NCBI GenBank assembly: GCA_002069965.1
Contig: MWCI01000004.1
Location: 17,542 to 81,541, forward strand
Origin: Spirochaetes bacterium ADurb.Bin218
Lineage (GTDB): Bacteria > Spirochaetota > UBA4802 > UBA5550
DNA: 64,000 nt
Direction of reading: 5' to 3'
Shown here in pieces: positions 34,910 to 43,936 of the stretch. Within the stretch, counting starts at the first letter, position 1. Every line of letters starts with the position of its first letter. The position numbers and the translations under genes were made by a program. The notes below the pieces were generated by a model. The model searched no databases. It worked only from the letters and a program-made list of their open reading frames with translations, and was not told the origin of the DNA.

Positions 34910-35803
34910 CTAAAAATTTATACCAAGCTCTTCGATGATGTTATCAATATCAATATTATAATTTTTAAGTATGTGCTTTTTAAATTGACTTAAAGTCCCA
35001 AGATTAGAAGCTGCAAAGCAGGAATTTTTTATGAGCCTTTTTAGATCGTGAATACTCAGTATGTCCTGATATTCTTTGAATAATTTCACGCTATAATCAA
35101 AGGCGGATAGAACCTTTTTGTAATTTTTCATGAAAATAAATATATCCGATAATTCAGTGCATCCCTCTATGAGTGTTTTTACGTTTACTGCTTCTGGCTC
35201 TATTGTGTCTCTATGGGGTGGAATTTTTATCATCTTGAGATAATATGAAATTGCTGTCTTTGTATCCTGAAGATAGTGTTGATGGAGATATGCTAATCTA
35301 AAGATTGCCAGTATATAGTTTTCATTTAGCTTCAGGGCATTTTTATAAGCATCTATTACAAAGAGAGGATTTTTCCTCACAGGAAAATTTGCAGCAAGCA
35401 TAAACCATGCTTTGGCAGATTTTGGGTAGTTTTGGGCAAGCTCTTCTGCTTTACTCCATGCTTTTTTTTCTGCCTCACCGGGAGTAGTTATTCTATCTAC
35501 TAATTTTTTGCGCAGCTTAAGAGCCTTCTTTTTGTATTTTTTTATCTGGGAGTGATTGATTAACTCATTATAGTGAACTAAGGCTGCTTCCTCATATTCG
35601 GCCTCTGATGTAAGAAAGCATAGTTTATCATAATTTCGTGCAAGGAGAAGTGTTACCTCATCATTGCCAAATCCATGATGAATAAGCTTCTGAAGTATAG
35701 AGATAGATTCATGGAGACGGTTTTTTCTGTAAAGTTTTTTTGCCTCAGAGAGCAGTTTTCGGTGGTCTATAACTTTTATGTTATGTTTTTTTATCAGATT
35801 CAT
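34910..35803 (-). CDS. Cytoplasmic TPR-repeat protein of unknown function
   Basis: 297 residues, no signal peptide. Helical repeat pairs of TPR type cover most of the length (for example AKKLYRKNRLHESISILQKLI, AWFMLAANFPVRKNPLFVIDAYKNALKLNENYILAIFRLAYLHQ, ELSDIFIFMKNYKKVLSAFDYSVKLF). The protein probably works as a contact scaffold. It lies 83 bases downstream of the selenoprotein candidate on the same strand and could share its transcript. I do not recognise a specific family. Confidence 0.65.
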   Translation of the reverse strand: MNLIKKHNIKVIDHRKLLSEAKKLYRKNRLHESISILQKLIHHGFGNDEVTLLLARNYDKLCFLTSEAEYEEAALVHYNELINHSQIKKYKKKALKLRKKLVDRITTPGEAEKKAWSKAEELAQNYPKSAKAWFMLAANFPVRKNPLFVIDAYKNALKLNENYILAIFRLAYLHQHYLQDTKTAISYYLKMIKIPPHRDTIEPEAVNVKTLIEGCTELSDIFIFMKNYKKVLSAFDYSVKLFKEYQDILSIHDLKRLIKNSCFAASNLGTLSQFKKHILKNYNIDIDNIIEELGINF

Positions 35804-35886
35804 GCCTGATTAAACTAATAAGAAACTAAGAAGTCAACTTATTAATTTAATCGGCAAAAAACTCTTTCCACCAAAGCACTTTGATT

Positions 35887-36213
35887 TTATGAGCAAGAAA
35901 AAATAGAGGTTACACCTTTTAGCTTAAGTTCTCCAAAAAAAAGAAATTTAGAAAATTCAATCTCTATGGGAGAATTTTGTTTGTGGACAATATCCTCATG
36001 AATCCATATTGTTATTCCATCTTTTTCATATTTTTTGTAAAGATATTGAACAGAACTGGCTGGTTTTCCCGTGCTAACTGCAGGGACCCGGCTTGATATT
36101 TGCCGGGTTGGAGCTCAGCCTCCACAGGCATGGTAGCTTTCAAATGTAATTTTTATTTCTTTGCCTTTTTTAGTTATATAATTTTTAGCTTCATTGGATA
36201 TGATTATTTCCAT
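35887..36213 (-). CDS. Candidate selenoprotein, HesB-like (CC/Se motif type), with in-frame TGA
   Basis: The minus-strand frame runs from ATG at 36213 (AAGGAT about seven bases upstream) to TAA at 35887-35889, interrupted only by TGA at 36115-36117. Read as selenocysteine this gives 108 residues with Sec at position 33 in C30-G-G-U33, a CxxU redox motif. The frame stays open for 75 codons beyond the TGA. The N terminus (ISNEAKNYITKKGKEIKITF) and the later DGITIWIHEDI segment fit small HesB/IscA-like selenoproteins as I remember them. A 7-bp hairpin starts six bases after the TGA and is a possible bacterial SECIS. Standard gene callers would miss it. No selenocysteine-insertion genes are in the window. 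Confidence 0.75.
36086..36108 (-). promoter_or_regulatory. Candidate bacterial SECIS hairpin
   Basis: On the minus strand ACCCGGC and GCCGGGT pair perfectly around the 9-base loop AAATATCAA, beginning six bases after the in-frame TGA. Just before it TGGAG/CTCCA can pair around the TGA itself. The GC-rich stem stands out in AT-rich surroundings. Against it: the loop lacks the conserved early G of many bacterial SECIS elements unless the top pairs open, and the distance from TGA to loop (13 bases) is short. Confidence 0.55.
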
Positions 36214-36381
36214 ATATTTTATCCTTATATAATTTAATTAATTTGTAAATCACGGTATAATTTTGTTAATCAAAAAATATAAATATTTGCAAAAAAATGC
36301 ATTGTTATAAAATATCTAAATAAATTTTTATAATAAAAAAAAGTTGCTATCTTTGCCATGATAAATATTGTGATGTAAATC

Positions 36382-36500
36382 AGTATTTATTCCTTAACTT
36401 CTTTTAAAATAAAAATACTCTCTTATCCCCGCCGCTGAAGTTTTCGGGGATAGTATTTTCTTGATTTTACACTAAAAATCATATTTAGGAATAATTACTG
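36382..36500 (+). repeat. Structured intergenic element, copy A
   Basis: A 119-base noncoding element nearly identical in its outer parts to 50268-50381. It has a conserved stem AGTATTT/AAATACT, then hairpin TATCCCCG/CGGGGATA, then ACACTAAA with TATTTAG, and outer arms TTATTCCT/AGGAATAA that can close the whole. Copy A lies 30 bases upstream of the NERD-helicase gene. Between 36214 and 36381 (the rest of the intergenic region) only AT-rich sequence is seen. Confidence 0.7.
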
Positions 36501-36530
36501 GATACAAATAGTGATACATAAAAAAGTGAT

Positions 36531-38453
36531 ATGGCAAAGATATACCCTCAAGATATTGTAACTCAGGGAAAAATTCCTCAGGAACTAAAATTTATAGTTT
36601 CAGATCTCATGAAACTTGATGATTCTTTTCATATTTTTCATTATTCTTTCTGGGGTGGGAAAGAAGATGGGGATTGTGATTTTATAATATTTTGTCAGTC
36701 CCGCGGTTTCATTACCCTTGAAGTGATTATTGGTAGGGCATTTTTCGATGGGAAAAAATGGTTTTGCACTTCAAGAGATTCTAAATTTCGTGATATAAAT
36801 GATCCTGTTAAACGAGCTCAGGATTCAATGAGAGCTTTAAAGCGGTTTTATGAATTGAAATTTAACTCTTCTTTTGCTGGTCTTTATAACTGGTGTGTTG
36901 TATTTATGGAACTTCAGCGCACAGAGGAATTTAAGCTGCTTGATATTCATGAGTCCCATGTCTTTGAGCCACATAAGGGGAGTATTGCTCAATGGGTGGA
37001 TAGCCTTTTTGTTCTTACAGAAGATGCTTATGGACAAAAAATTTTGTCTTCAAGTGAAAATCAAAATTTTCTTTCACTTTTTTCCATTGACCTGCGTATA
37101 CCCTTTGCCTATCACAGACTAAAGCTGGAAAGACAAAGAAAATTAGTTACAACAGATTTGCTCCAGGAAAATCTGTTGGATCTTTTTGAGGATAAAGAAC
37201 GAATTGCCTTTAAGGGTTCAGCAGGCACAGGCAAGACCTGGCTTGGAATGAAAAAGGCTGCTCGACTTGCTACTCAAGGTAAAAAAGTATTATTTATATG
37301 TAACAGTAGGGCTCTTTGTCAATTTGTAGCTCAAAAGCTCGAATTTTATCCTCAAATTGACGTGATGACTTTTTATTCCTTTGCAAACACACTTGTAAGG
37401 GACTATCTATCATGGCTTTTGAGGGATGAAATATACAAGGATTATTTTTTTGAATGTCTGTCACAGCTACTTCTGGCAGGAGGCGAAAGTGCTTATTTTA
37501 TTACTCAGAAAAAAACAAGGGCAGTGAAAAATTTAGATCTGCATATCAATGCTGCTCTTTTCTCTTTGAGTAATCTTAAGGCTGGGTATGATTATGATTC
37601 AGTGATAGAAAAATATGAGAAAATCCTCCCACTTGAGATAATCGACATTTTATATCTCTTTGTTCCCGATGGTTCTGCTGAAGATGATTTTTTTGATTAT
37701 AGATTAGTTTTGGCTCTTTCACTTGTTATAGAAAGCGGGCACATTTCTCTTAAAAAACATGAATATGATGCTGTTATAATAGACGAGGGAGAAGATTTTA
37801 GAATAAGCTGGTGCGATATATTGCAGAATCTCTTTATAAAATATAAAAATAAAGCAGTATATGTTTTTTATGATGAGAATGAGACAATATATAGAAAGGA
37901 GAAGGAATTGCCCATTAAGCGTTTGATTTATAAATCTGATCATAATAATTATATATTCAATTTAGATAAAAATATAAGATGCTGTGATGAGATCCATAAA
38001 TTTGGTCTTGATATGACAGGTCTTGGTTATAATACAAGGTCTCTGAGATTATCTGGCATATCTCCTTTTGAGTTAGATTTTGACAGTAACAATGATTTTT
38101 TTATTTTTCTTGAGAGGCTTCTTGAAGAGCTGGTATTTAGCTACAAAATACCTGAAGATAATATAGTAATTCTCTCCAATCGCTCCATAAGCAATTCAGT
38201 CTTTGCCTTGAAAAAAAATATAGGAAAGTTTTACATAGCTGAATCAGATAACATCCACAAGCCTTTTGAAGTGTCGATTAATTTTCGAACAATTCGCGAG
38301 TTCAAAGGTATGGAATCTGATGTTGTTATAATTGTTTTTCACAAACGCGATGTGGAGTTTATGAACAAAAATCAGTATCTTTCAGAGGAACTTCTTTATT
38401 GTGGAATCACAAGAGCAACCTCACTTCTTTACATGCTTACTGTTACTTCGTAA
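36531..38453 (+). CDS. NERD-domain superfamily 1 helicase-like protein
   Basis: 640 residues. The N-terminal region (about 12-110) fits a NERD nuclease-related domain (GDCDFIIFCQSRGFITLEV, then GKKWF), with D50 and E64 in place, but the expected lysine of E-x-K is isoleucine (I66), so nuclease activity is doubtful. A UvrD-like ATPase follows: Walker A GSAGTGKT at 229-236, Walker B VIIDEGED around D418-E419, then FNLDKNIRC, TIREFKGMESDVVII and YCGITRATSLLYML as late helicase motifs. Such proteins occur in DNA repair and sometimes in defence islands. No other defence gene is adjacent. The structured repeat element sits directly upstream. Confidence 0.78.
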   Translation: MAKIYPQDIVTQGKIPQELKFIVSDLMKLDDSFHIFHYSFWGGKEDGDCDFIIFCQSRGFITLEVIIGRAFFDGKKWFCTSRDSKFRDINDPVKRAQDSMRALKRFYELKFNSSFAGLYNWCVVFMELQRTEEFKLLDIHESHVFEPHKGSIAQWVDSLFVLTEDAYGQKILSSSENQNFLSLFSIDLRIPFAYHRLKLERQRKLVTTDLLQENLLDLFEDKERIAFKGSAGTGKTWLGMKKAARLATQGKKVLFICNSRALCQFVAQKLEFYPQIDVMTFYSFANTLVRDYLSWLLRDEIYKDYFFECLSQLLLAGGESAYFITQKKTRAVKNLDLHINAALFSLSNLKAGYDYDSVIEKYEKILPLEIIDILYLFVPDGSAEDDFFDYRLVLALSLVIESGHISLKKHEYDAVIIDEGEDFRISWCDILQNLFIKYKNKAVYVFYDENETIYRKEKELPIKRLIYKSDHNNYIFNLDKNIRCCDEIHKFGLDMTGLGYNTRSLRLSGISPFELDFDSNNDFFIFLERLLEELVFSYKIPEDNIVILSNRSISNSVFALKKNIGKFYIAESDNIHKPFEVSINFRTIREFKGMESDVVIIVFHKRDVEFMNKNQYLSEELLYCGITRATSLLYMLTVTS

Positions 38454-38486
38454 AAATAAAAATATATTCGATAGCCAGGAGGAGGA

Positions 38487-38888
38487 ATGTTAGAGAAGAT
38501 AATACCAATAATAATTGCACTTATTGCTCTTCAACTTTTGTTAAGGATAATGCAAAAGAGGAAAGGTAAGGTGGTGGACTCTCAGTGGCGCACCATTGAT
38601 TACAAAAAAAGAATTGATACTTTAATGAAGGGGACAGAATCTGACAATATAAGTAAAGATATAAAGGGGATTGTGCTTATTGGCCTTGAGGATTTTAGAT
38701 CTATTCCAGATGATAGGAGAGAACTGAGAAAGGGGATCTTTTTAATTAAAGATGCTCTCTCAGATAGCATAAAGGCAAAAATCGGACGACCTGTTAGTGG
38801 TAATTTTAACAATCCAGAAGAGATCTTTGATGAGATAATAAAAGTAATTGAACAACATAGAAATTTTGATAGAAAAGTTGATAAATAA
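38487..38888 (+). CDS. Small membrane-anchored protein of unknown function
   Basis: 133 residues; a strong AGGAGGAGG precedes the ATG. One N-terminal membrane helix (IIPIIIALIALQLLLRIM) is followed by a basic, helical cytoplasmic part with a short conserved-looking KGIVLIGLEDFRSIPDDRRELRKGIFLIKDAL segment. No family is recognised. It lies between the helicase and mqnE (20 bases to mqnE), so it may be co-transcribed with the menaquinone genes, but nothing in it suggests a role in that pathway. Confidence 0.6.
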   Translation: MLEKIIPIIIALIALQLLLRIMQKRKGKVVDSQWRTIDYKKRIDTLMKGTESDNISKDIKGIVLIGLEDFRSIPDDRRELRKGIFLIKDALSDSIKAKIGRPVSGNFNNPEEIFDEIIKVIEQHRNFDRKVDK

Positions 38889-38908
38889 ATTTTTTGGAGT
38901 AATTCTCA

Positions 38909-40009
38909 ATGATCGATTTTGATTTAATAAAAGATAATAATCTTACCTTGATAGCGCAAAAGGTTTTAGAAGATGAACCTGTTAGCAGGGAAGATGGACG
39001 CAATATGCTTTTGACCTATGACATTAATGCTCTTGGCATGATTGCAAATCATATACGAGAAAAATATCATGGAGATATAACTTATTATGGTGTAAATATA
39101 AATCTCAATTATACCAATATATGTGAACTCCGTTGCCCACTGTGTGCATTTTCCTGCGATAGAGATGATGAGAAGGCATACCTATATACTATAGATGATA
39201 TAGAAAAAATAGTGAGAGAGGCAGATGAAAACGGCATAGATGAGGTTCATATCGTTGGTGGCCTTAACAGTGATCTTAAGCTTGATTATTTTGTAAATAT
39301 GCTTCGTAGAATTAAGGAGATAAACGATGACATATTCATAGTAGCCTTTACTGCTGTTGAATATGATTATTTTGCAAGGTTAAACGGTCTGTCTCTTGAA
39401 GAGGTTTTTGCTATTTTAAAAGATGCAGGCCTTGGAGCAATCCCAGGGGGAGGGGCAGAAATTTTTGCTGATGACAAGAGAGGTATAATCTCCCCAAAAA
39501 AAATTTCAGGTAAGCGCTGGCTTGAGGTTATGGAGATTGCCCATCAATGCGGCATAAAAAGCAATGCTACTATGTTATATAATCATATAGAGACTATTGA
39601 TGACATTATAAATCACATGTTTGAGATCCGTCAGCTTCAGGAAAAGACCGGTGGTTTTAAAACTTTTGTACCACTGAAATTCCATGATGAAAATACAGAG
39701 ATAAAATCAAAGGTGCAATCAACAGGTTTTAGGGATATAAGAATTTATTCTACAGCAAGAATTTTTCTTCACAATGTCCCTCATATTAAAGCTTTATGGA
39801 TGTATGTTGGTGAAAAAATGGCCTCTGCTTTACAGGACTTCGGAGTAGATGATATAGGAGGAACATACATTAAAGAAAAAGTTGTCCATAGTGCTGGCGC
39901 AAAAACCTCTGACTATGGTTCTATCGATTTTTTAGAAAATCTAATAAAATCTGCAGGTAAAACTCCAGCAAGGTCAACAGCGGATTACAGGAGAGTTAGT
40001 AAAGTATGA
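38909..40009 (+). CDS. mqnE: Aminofutalosine synthase MqnE (radical SAM)
   Basis: 366 residues. The radical-SAM cluster motif CxxxCxxC is C72, C76, C79 in NICELRCPLCAF, and the family-typical VGGLNSDLKLDYFVNMLRRIKE and GAIPGGGAEIF are present. MqnE joins the adenosyl radical of SAM to enolpyruvyl-benzoate made by MqnA, giving aminofutalosine, the second step of the futalosine route to menaquinone. The stop overlaps the mqnA start by four bases (ATGA), and mqnC follows. Order E-A-C with ATGA junctions implies one translationally coupled unit. Confidence 0.93.
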   Translation: MIDFDLIKDNNLTLIAQKVLEDEPVSREDGRNMLLTYDINALGMIANHIREKYHGDITYYGVNINLNYTNICELRCPLCAFSCDRDDEKAYLYTIDDIEKIVREADENGIDEVHIVGGLNSDLKLDYFVNMLRRIKEINDDIFIVAFTAVEYDYFARLNGLSLEEVFAILKDAGLGAIPGGGAEIFADDKRGIISPKKISGKRWLEVMEIAHQCGIKSNATMLYNHIETIDDIINHMFEIRQLQEKTGGFKTFVPLKFHDENTEIKSKVQSTGFRDIRIYSTARIFLHNVPHIKALWMYVGEKMASALQDFGVDDIGGTYIKEKVVHSAGAKTSDYGSIDFLENLIKSAGKTPARSTADYRRVSKV

Positions 40010-40815
40010 ATCTTGGATATATAAATTATCTTAATTGTTTTCCTTTTTATTATGAGATCTTTGAATCTTCGCCCCCAGAGGGAGTAAATATTATCCCAGC
40101 TTATCCCGGAGAGCTTAACAGGATGATGAAAGAGGGTAAGATTACAATGAGCCCTGTATCTGCAGCAGCATATTCTTATCTTCAAAAGGATTTTTTAATC
40201 CTTCCGCAATTTTGTCTTAGCTCTGTTGGATATGTAAAATCTGTAGTTTTGCAAAGTCATGTTCCCATTGAGGAACTTCACGGTAAAACTGTAGGCCTCA
40301 CAACAGCCTCAGAAACTTCAGTGGCCTTGTTAAAGGTTTTGCTCTCAAAATATTATAAGGTTAAGCCTGAGTATATTCCTGTTAAACCACAGCCTGATTT
40401 TAACTCTGTAGATGCAGCCCTTGTAATAGGAAATGAGGCTATGAAAGAAACTCCCATTCCAGTTGAATATTCCTATGATCTTGGAGATCTTTGGTTTAGA
40501 AAAACAGGATATCCTGTTGTTTTTGCTATTTTTCTTGTGCACAGAGATGAGCTTTCAAAAAATAGAGATTTGATAAAATCTATATGTCAATCCTTCCAGA
40601 GGTCTCTAAAAAATCTTGAAAGCAATAGAGAGGAGCTTGTTAAAAATGCTTCATTGCGATATCCTGATATAAAATATGACATAAGCAAGTATTATTCATA
40701 TCTGCGGTTTGAATTTACAGAGGAGTTGCAGCAGGCGTTGAGTTTTTATTTTACCGAAGCTTCCACTGCTGGCATAATTGCAGAAGTTAAAAGGTTGGAG
40801 TTTGCTGATTTATGA
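40006..40815 (+). CDS. mqnA: Chorismate dehydratase MqnA
   Basis: 269 residues, periplasmic-binding-protein-like fold without a signal peptide. The start GYINYLNCFPFYY, the MSPVSAAAYSY block, the SVALLKVLLSKYY helix and the ALVIGNEAM motif are all typical of MqnA. It removes water from chorismate to give 3-(1-carboxyvinyloxy)benzoate, the first step of the futalosine pathway. It overlaps mqnE upstream and mqnC downstream by four bases each. Confidence 0.93.
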   Translation: MNLGYINYLNCFPFYYEIFESSPPEGVNIIPAYPGELNRMMKEGKITMSPVSAAAYSYLQKDFLILPQFCLSSVGYVKSVVLQSHVPIEELHGKTVGLTTASETSVALLKVLLSKYYKVKPEYIPVKPQPDFNSVDAALVIGNEAMKETPIPVEYSYDLGDLWFRKTGYPVVFAIFLVHRDELSKNRDLIKSICQSFQRSLKNLESNREELVKNASLRYPDIKYDISKYYSYLRFEFTEELQQALSFYFTEASTAGIIAEVKRLEFADL

Positions 40816-41879
40816 AAGGTTTTATTGCTTTAAAAGATAAAATTTTATCTGGTGAAAGAATATCTGAAAAGGATGCCCTCATGCTTTTTGAATGGCCCCT
40901 TCCAATTCTTGGAGCTCTGGCTAATCATAGAAGACAATTGATTCATCCAGAAGAAACAGTTGGGTTTATTCTGGATCGCATAGTCAATTTTACAAATATA
41001 TGTGAGGCAAAATGCAAATTTTGTGCCTTCCATGCCAGAGGAGGAGTAATACCATCCTATGAACTCTCCATAGATGAGGTTTTAGATAAAATCGGTGAAA
41101 TGTCCATTGCAGGTGGCACTCAGGTTATGCTACAGGGAGGGCTTCATCCAGAGTATGATATTGAATTTTATGAAAAACTAATCAGATCCGTGAAAGAAAG
41201 ATTCCCCAATGTATATCTCCACTCCTTTTCCCCTGCAGAAGTTGTCCACATGTCAAAAAAAAGCAACATCACCATAGAGGAAGCTGTGAGTCGTTTGAAA
41301 GCCGCAGGGCTTGACTCAATTCCTGGAGCCTCGGATTTGCTTGTTGATAGAATCCGAAAAATTGTGAGCCCTCTCAAGGCAACAAAGGATGAGTGGTGCA
41401 GGGTAATAAGGGCTCTGGCTGTTAATTCTATGGGATCTACAGCAACAATGACATACGGAATGGATGAAACCTTAGAGGAAAGAATTGACCATTTAAAGGT
41501 TATCCGCGATATTCAGGATGAAACAGGAATTTTAAGGGCATTTATACCATGGTCTTTTTCTCCAGAGAAGACAGCTATGGAAAGAATTACCCCTGCCACA
41601 GGGATTGATTATCTCAAAATAGTTGCAATATCAAGGATCTATCTTGATAACATAAAGTATATTCATGCAGGCTGGCTTACAGAGGGGGTTGCCATTGCAC
41701 AAGTTGCATTATCAATGGGGGCCAATGACTTTGGTGGAGTGATTATGGAAGAGCTTGTTGTAAAGGCAACTGGAATAAAAAATACTACTAATATGGAGGA
41801 GATAATTGCTCTCATAAAACAGGCAGGTAAGATACCAGTTCTCCGCGATTCAGTATATAGAGAATTGCAGAGATTTTAA
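40812..41879 (+). CDS. mqnC: Dehypoxanthine futalosine cyclase MqnC (radical SAM)
   Basis: 355 residues. The radical-SAM motif is C64, C68, C71 in NICEAKCKFCAF; GGTQVMLQGGLHPE and SFSPAEVVHMSKKSNITIEEA are MqnC landmarks. It cyclises dehypoxanthine futalosine to cyclic dehypoxanthine futalosine, which MqnD (encoded at 51946) then cleaves. It closes the mqnE-mqnA-mqnC unit; a minus-strand tRNA gene lies just beyond the stop and no terminator hairpin is evident. Confidence 0.94.
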   Translation: MKGFIALKDKILSGERISEKDALMLFEWPLPILGALANHRRQLIHPEETVGFILDRIVNFTNICEAKCKFCAFHARGGVIPSYELSIDEVLDKIGEMSIAGGTQVMLQGGLHPEYDIEFYEKLIRSVKERFPNVYLHSFSPAEVVHMSKKSNITIEEAVSRLKAAGLDSIPGASDLLVDRIRKIVSPLKATKDEWCRVIRALAVNSMGSTATMTYGMDETLEERIDHLKVIRDIQDETGILRAFIPWSFSPEKTAMERITPATGIDYLKIVAISRIYLDNIKYIHAGWLTEGVAIAQVALSMGANDFGGVIMEELVVKATGIKNTTNMEEIIALIKQAGKIPVLRDSVYRELQRF

Positions 41880-41884
41880 CTCAT

Positions 41885-41957
41885 CGCGCCTGGCAGGAGT
41901 CGAACCTGCGACGCACGGATTCGAAGTCCGACGCTCTATCCACTGAGCTACAGGCGC
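41885..41957 (-). tRNA. tRNA-Arg (anticodon TCG)
   Basis: 73 bases on the minus strand. The acceptor stem is GCGCCTG with CAGGCGC and discriminator G, and the anticodon stem TCGGA encloses loop CTTCGAA with anticodon TCG. The D arm GCTCAGTGGATAGAGC and T arm GGTTCGACTCC are standard. CCA is not encoded. It sits five bases past the convergent mqnC stop. Confidence 0.95.
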
Positions 41958-42005
41958 AACAGCCACATTTATGGCAGGGAGTATTTTATTGTCAAGTCAT
42001 TAAAG

Positions 42006-43742
42006 TTAAAATACATCATAATCATCATCTAAATCGCTCTTTTTTTGAGAATTTATTTTGACATCATTTTTAATATCTTTTTTTAAAAGAGCACTTGATC
42101 TTATCAGTTGTTTATGATCCCCCTGTATTTCAGTGGAAATTTTAAAATTTTTAATCAGATTCATCAATTCCATTGCCTGAGAAGACATCTCTTCACTGGC
42201 AGAGGCGGTTTCTTCAACTAAAGCAGCATTCTGTTGGGTCATGCTGTCAAGCTCCATCACGGCAGTATTTACCTGCTCCATCCCAGATTTTTGCTCATCA
42301 ACTGCTGCAACAATTTCAGATATAAGCTCTGTAACATTTTTTATTGAGTGGACAATCTCTTTGATCGCTTCTCCACTGTGATTTGCCTGTTCTGTTCCGC
42401 TTTCAATTTTTTCAAGAGATTCTTTTATGAGATTATCTATCTCTTTTGCAGCAGCTCCAGCTCTCTGAGCAAGGTTTCTAACCTCTCCTGCAACAACAGC
42501 AAAACCTCGTCCCTGCTCACCAGCACGAGCTGCCTCTACAGCTGCATTAAGAGCAAGGAGATTTGTCTGGAATGCTATCTCGTTAATCACAGAGGTGATC
42601 TCTGCAATTTTTTTACTGAACTGACTGATCTCATTTATAGATGCAACTGCAGAATTAACAAGATCCCCACCTTTCTGAGCAAAGTCGTAAGATGCTCTGG
42701 CTGTATCATTTGCATGTTTGGCATTGTCTGCATTTTGCACAAGAGTAGCAGTTGCCTCTTCAATTGTCGATGCTATCTCTTCAAGGGATGAAGCCTGTTC
42801 TGTAGTTCGTTGAGATAAATTAAGGTTACCTTGACTTATTTGCTCAATTGCATAATAGAGACTCTCCATGGCAGTAGCAATCGTAGTAAACATCTTTTCA
42901 AGATTTTCACTTGCAATGTTTATGCTTGTGATAAGTATACCCACCTCATCGTCTCTTTGCTCATATTTTTTATCAAGGCGCTGAGTCAAATCACCCTCGG
43001 CAAGTTTGTTAGCCACCTTAGATGCTTTAATTATAGGATTTGCTATGGAGTTCCCAAAATAAAGAGAGATGATAAAGCTTATAATTGAAAGCAAAATAGC
43101 AACAGAGATGACTATAATAACAAGCCTGGTAAGATAGATCTTATTTTCTTCCTTGAGTTTTTGTATGATCTCATCTATATCATCAATGTAGTTTCCTGTT
43201 CCTATTACCCACTTATATGGCTCAAAGGCTTTACTGTAACTTCTCTTTCTTTTTGCCTCAGTTTCCCCTGGCTTTGGAAACCAGTATTCAGTATATCCAC
43301 CCTCAGGTTGTCTTCCATTTTTTAGTATTTCTTGTATAAGGTATTTTCCTCTGGCATCTTGCATATTTATACGGGATTTCCCTTCCTGCGCAGTGTTTGG
43401 TGGCATAACCTGACATATTCCATCATAATCATCTGCCCAGAAGTATCCATACTTATCGTATTTTAGATCTCGCAGAAGTGTTCTGGCTAATTTCTTTCCT
43501 TCCTCTTCAGAGAGACCATTTGCCTTTTGATATTTATATACAGCATCAAGCATAGAGAGAGCATTTTCAACCTGGTTGCGCACATTTTTATCATAGTCAT
43601 TAATGATTGAATCAGAATTTAGCTTCAAGAGGGAAGAGCTGTAGTTGTAAATTGAAAAGATGGTAATTGATAAAATAGCAATTAGCACCAGAATTGCAGT
43701 TCCCACTGTGAGTGTAATTAATTTTTGTTTTAGACTCCTCAT
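42006..43742 (-). CDS. Methyl-accepting chemotaxis protein with a Cache sensor
   Basis: 578 residues; GGGAGG lies seven bases before the ATG. A first membrane helix (about 10-35) leads to a periplasmic single-Cache domain (about 40-195, with [18 protein letters not shown] and [19 protein letters not shown] as signatures). A second membrane helix (about 208-230), a HAMP domain and the methyl-accepting signalling coiled coil follow, with the hairpin tip [31 protein letters not shown]. Ligand binding outside should control CheA activity. It ends in an acidic DDDYDVF; no CheR-docking pentapeptide of NWETF type is seen. A motile host is implied. Confidence 0.94.
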   Translation of the reverse strand: MRSLKQKLITLTVGTAILVLIAILSITIFSIYNYSSSLLKLNSDSIINDYDKNVRNQVENALSMLDAVYKYQKANGLSEEEGKKLARTLLRDLKYDKYGYFWADDYDGICQVMPPNTAQEGKSRINMQDARGKYLIQEILKNGRQPEGGYTEYWFPKPGETEAKRKRSYSKAFEPYKWVIGTGNYIDDIDEIIQKLKEENKIYLTRLVIIVISVAILLSIISFIISLYFGNSIANPIIKASKVANKLAEGDLTQRLDKKYEQRDDEVGILITSINIASENLEKMFTTIATAMESLYYAIEQISQGNLNLSQRTTEQASSLEEIASTIEEATATLVQNADNAKHANDTARASYDFAQKGGDLVNSAVASINEISQFSKKIAEITSVINEIAFQTNLLALNAAVEAARAGEQGRGFAVVAGEVRNLAQRAGAAAKEIDNLIKESLEKIESGTEQANHSGEAIKEIVHSIKNVTELISEIVAAVDEQKSGMEQVNTAVMELDSMTQQNAALVEETASASEEMSSQAMELMNLIKNFKISTEIQGDHKQLIRSSALLKKDIKNDVKINSQKKSDLDDDYDVF

Positions 43743-43936
43743 TAAATGACCTCCCTTGAGAAAATATTTGTTTATAGTTCAAACTATCATTGTAATTTTT
43801 ATTTTTTCATAATAATAAAAGAATGACTGAAAGGCAAATTTTTTTAGATAATCAAAAGTTTTAAACAAATGAACAAGGGCAGGGAGCTTATATTTTCCAG
43901 GGAGCTATTTTAGAGGTTTGGATTTAAACGTATTTT

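Noticed and set aside
36531..38888. Defence island around the NERD-helicase
   Set aside because: The flanking genes are an unknown small membrane protein and menaquinone genes; no nuclease, methyltransferase or toxin partner is present.
42348..42791. 147-residue plus-strand frame inside the chemoreceptor gene
   Set aside because: It is antisense to a well-conserved signalling domain, with Cys/Ser-rich composition typical of a shadow frame.
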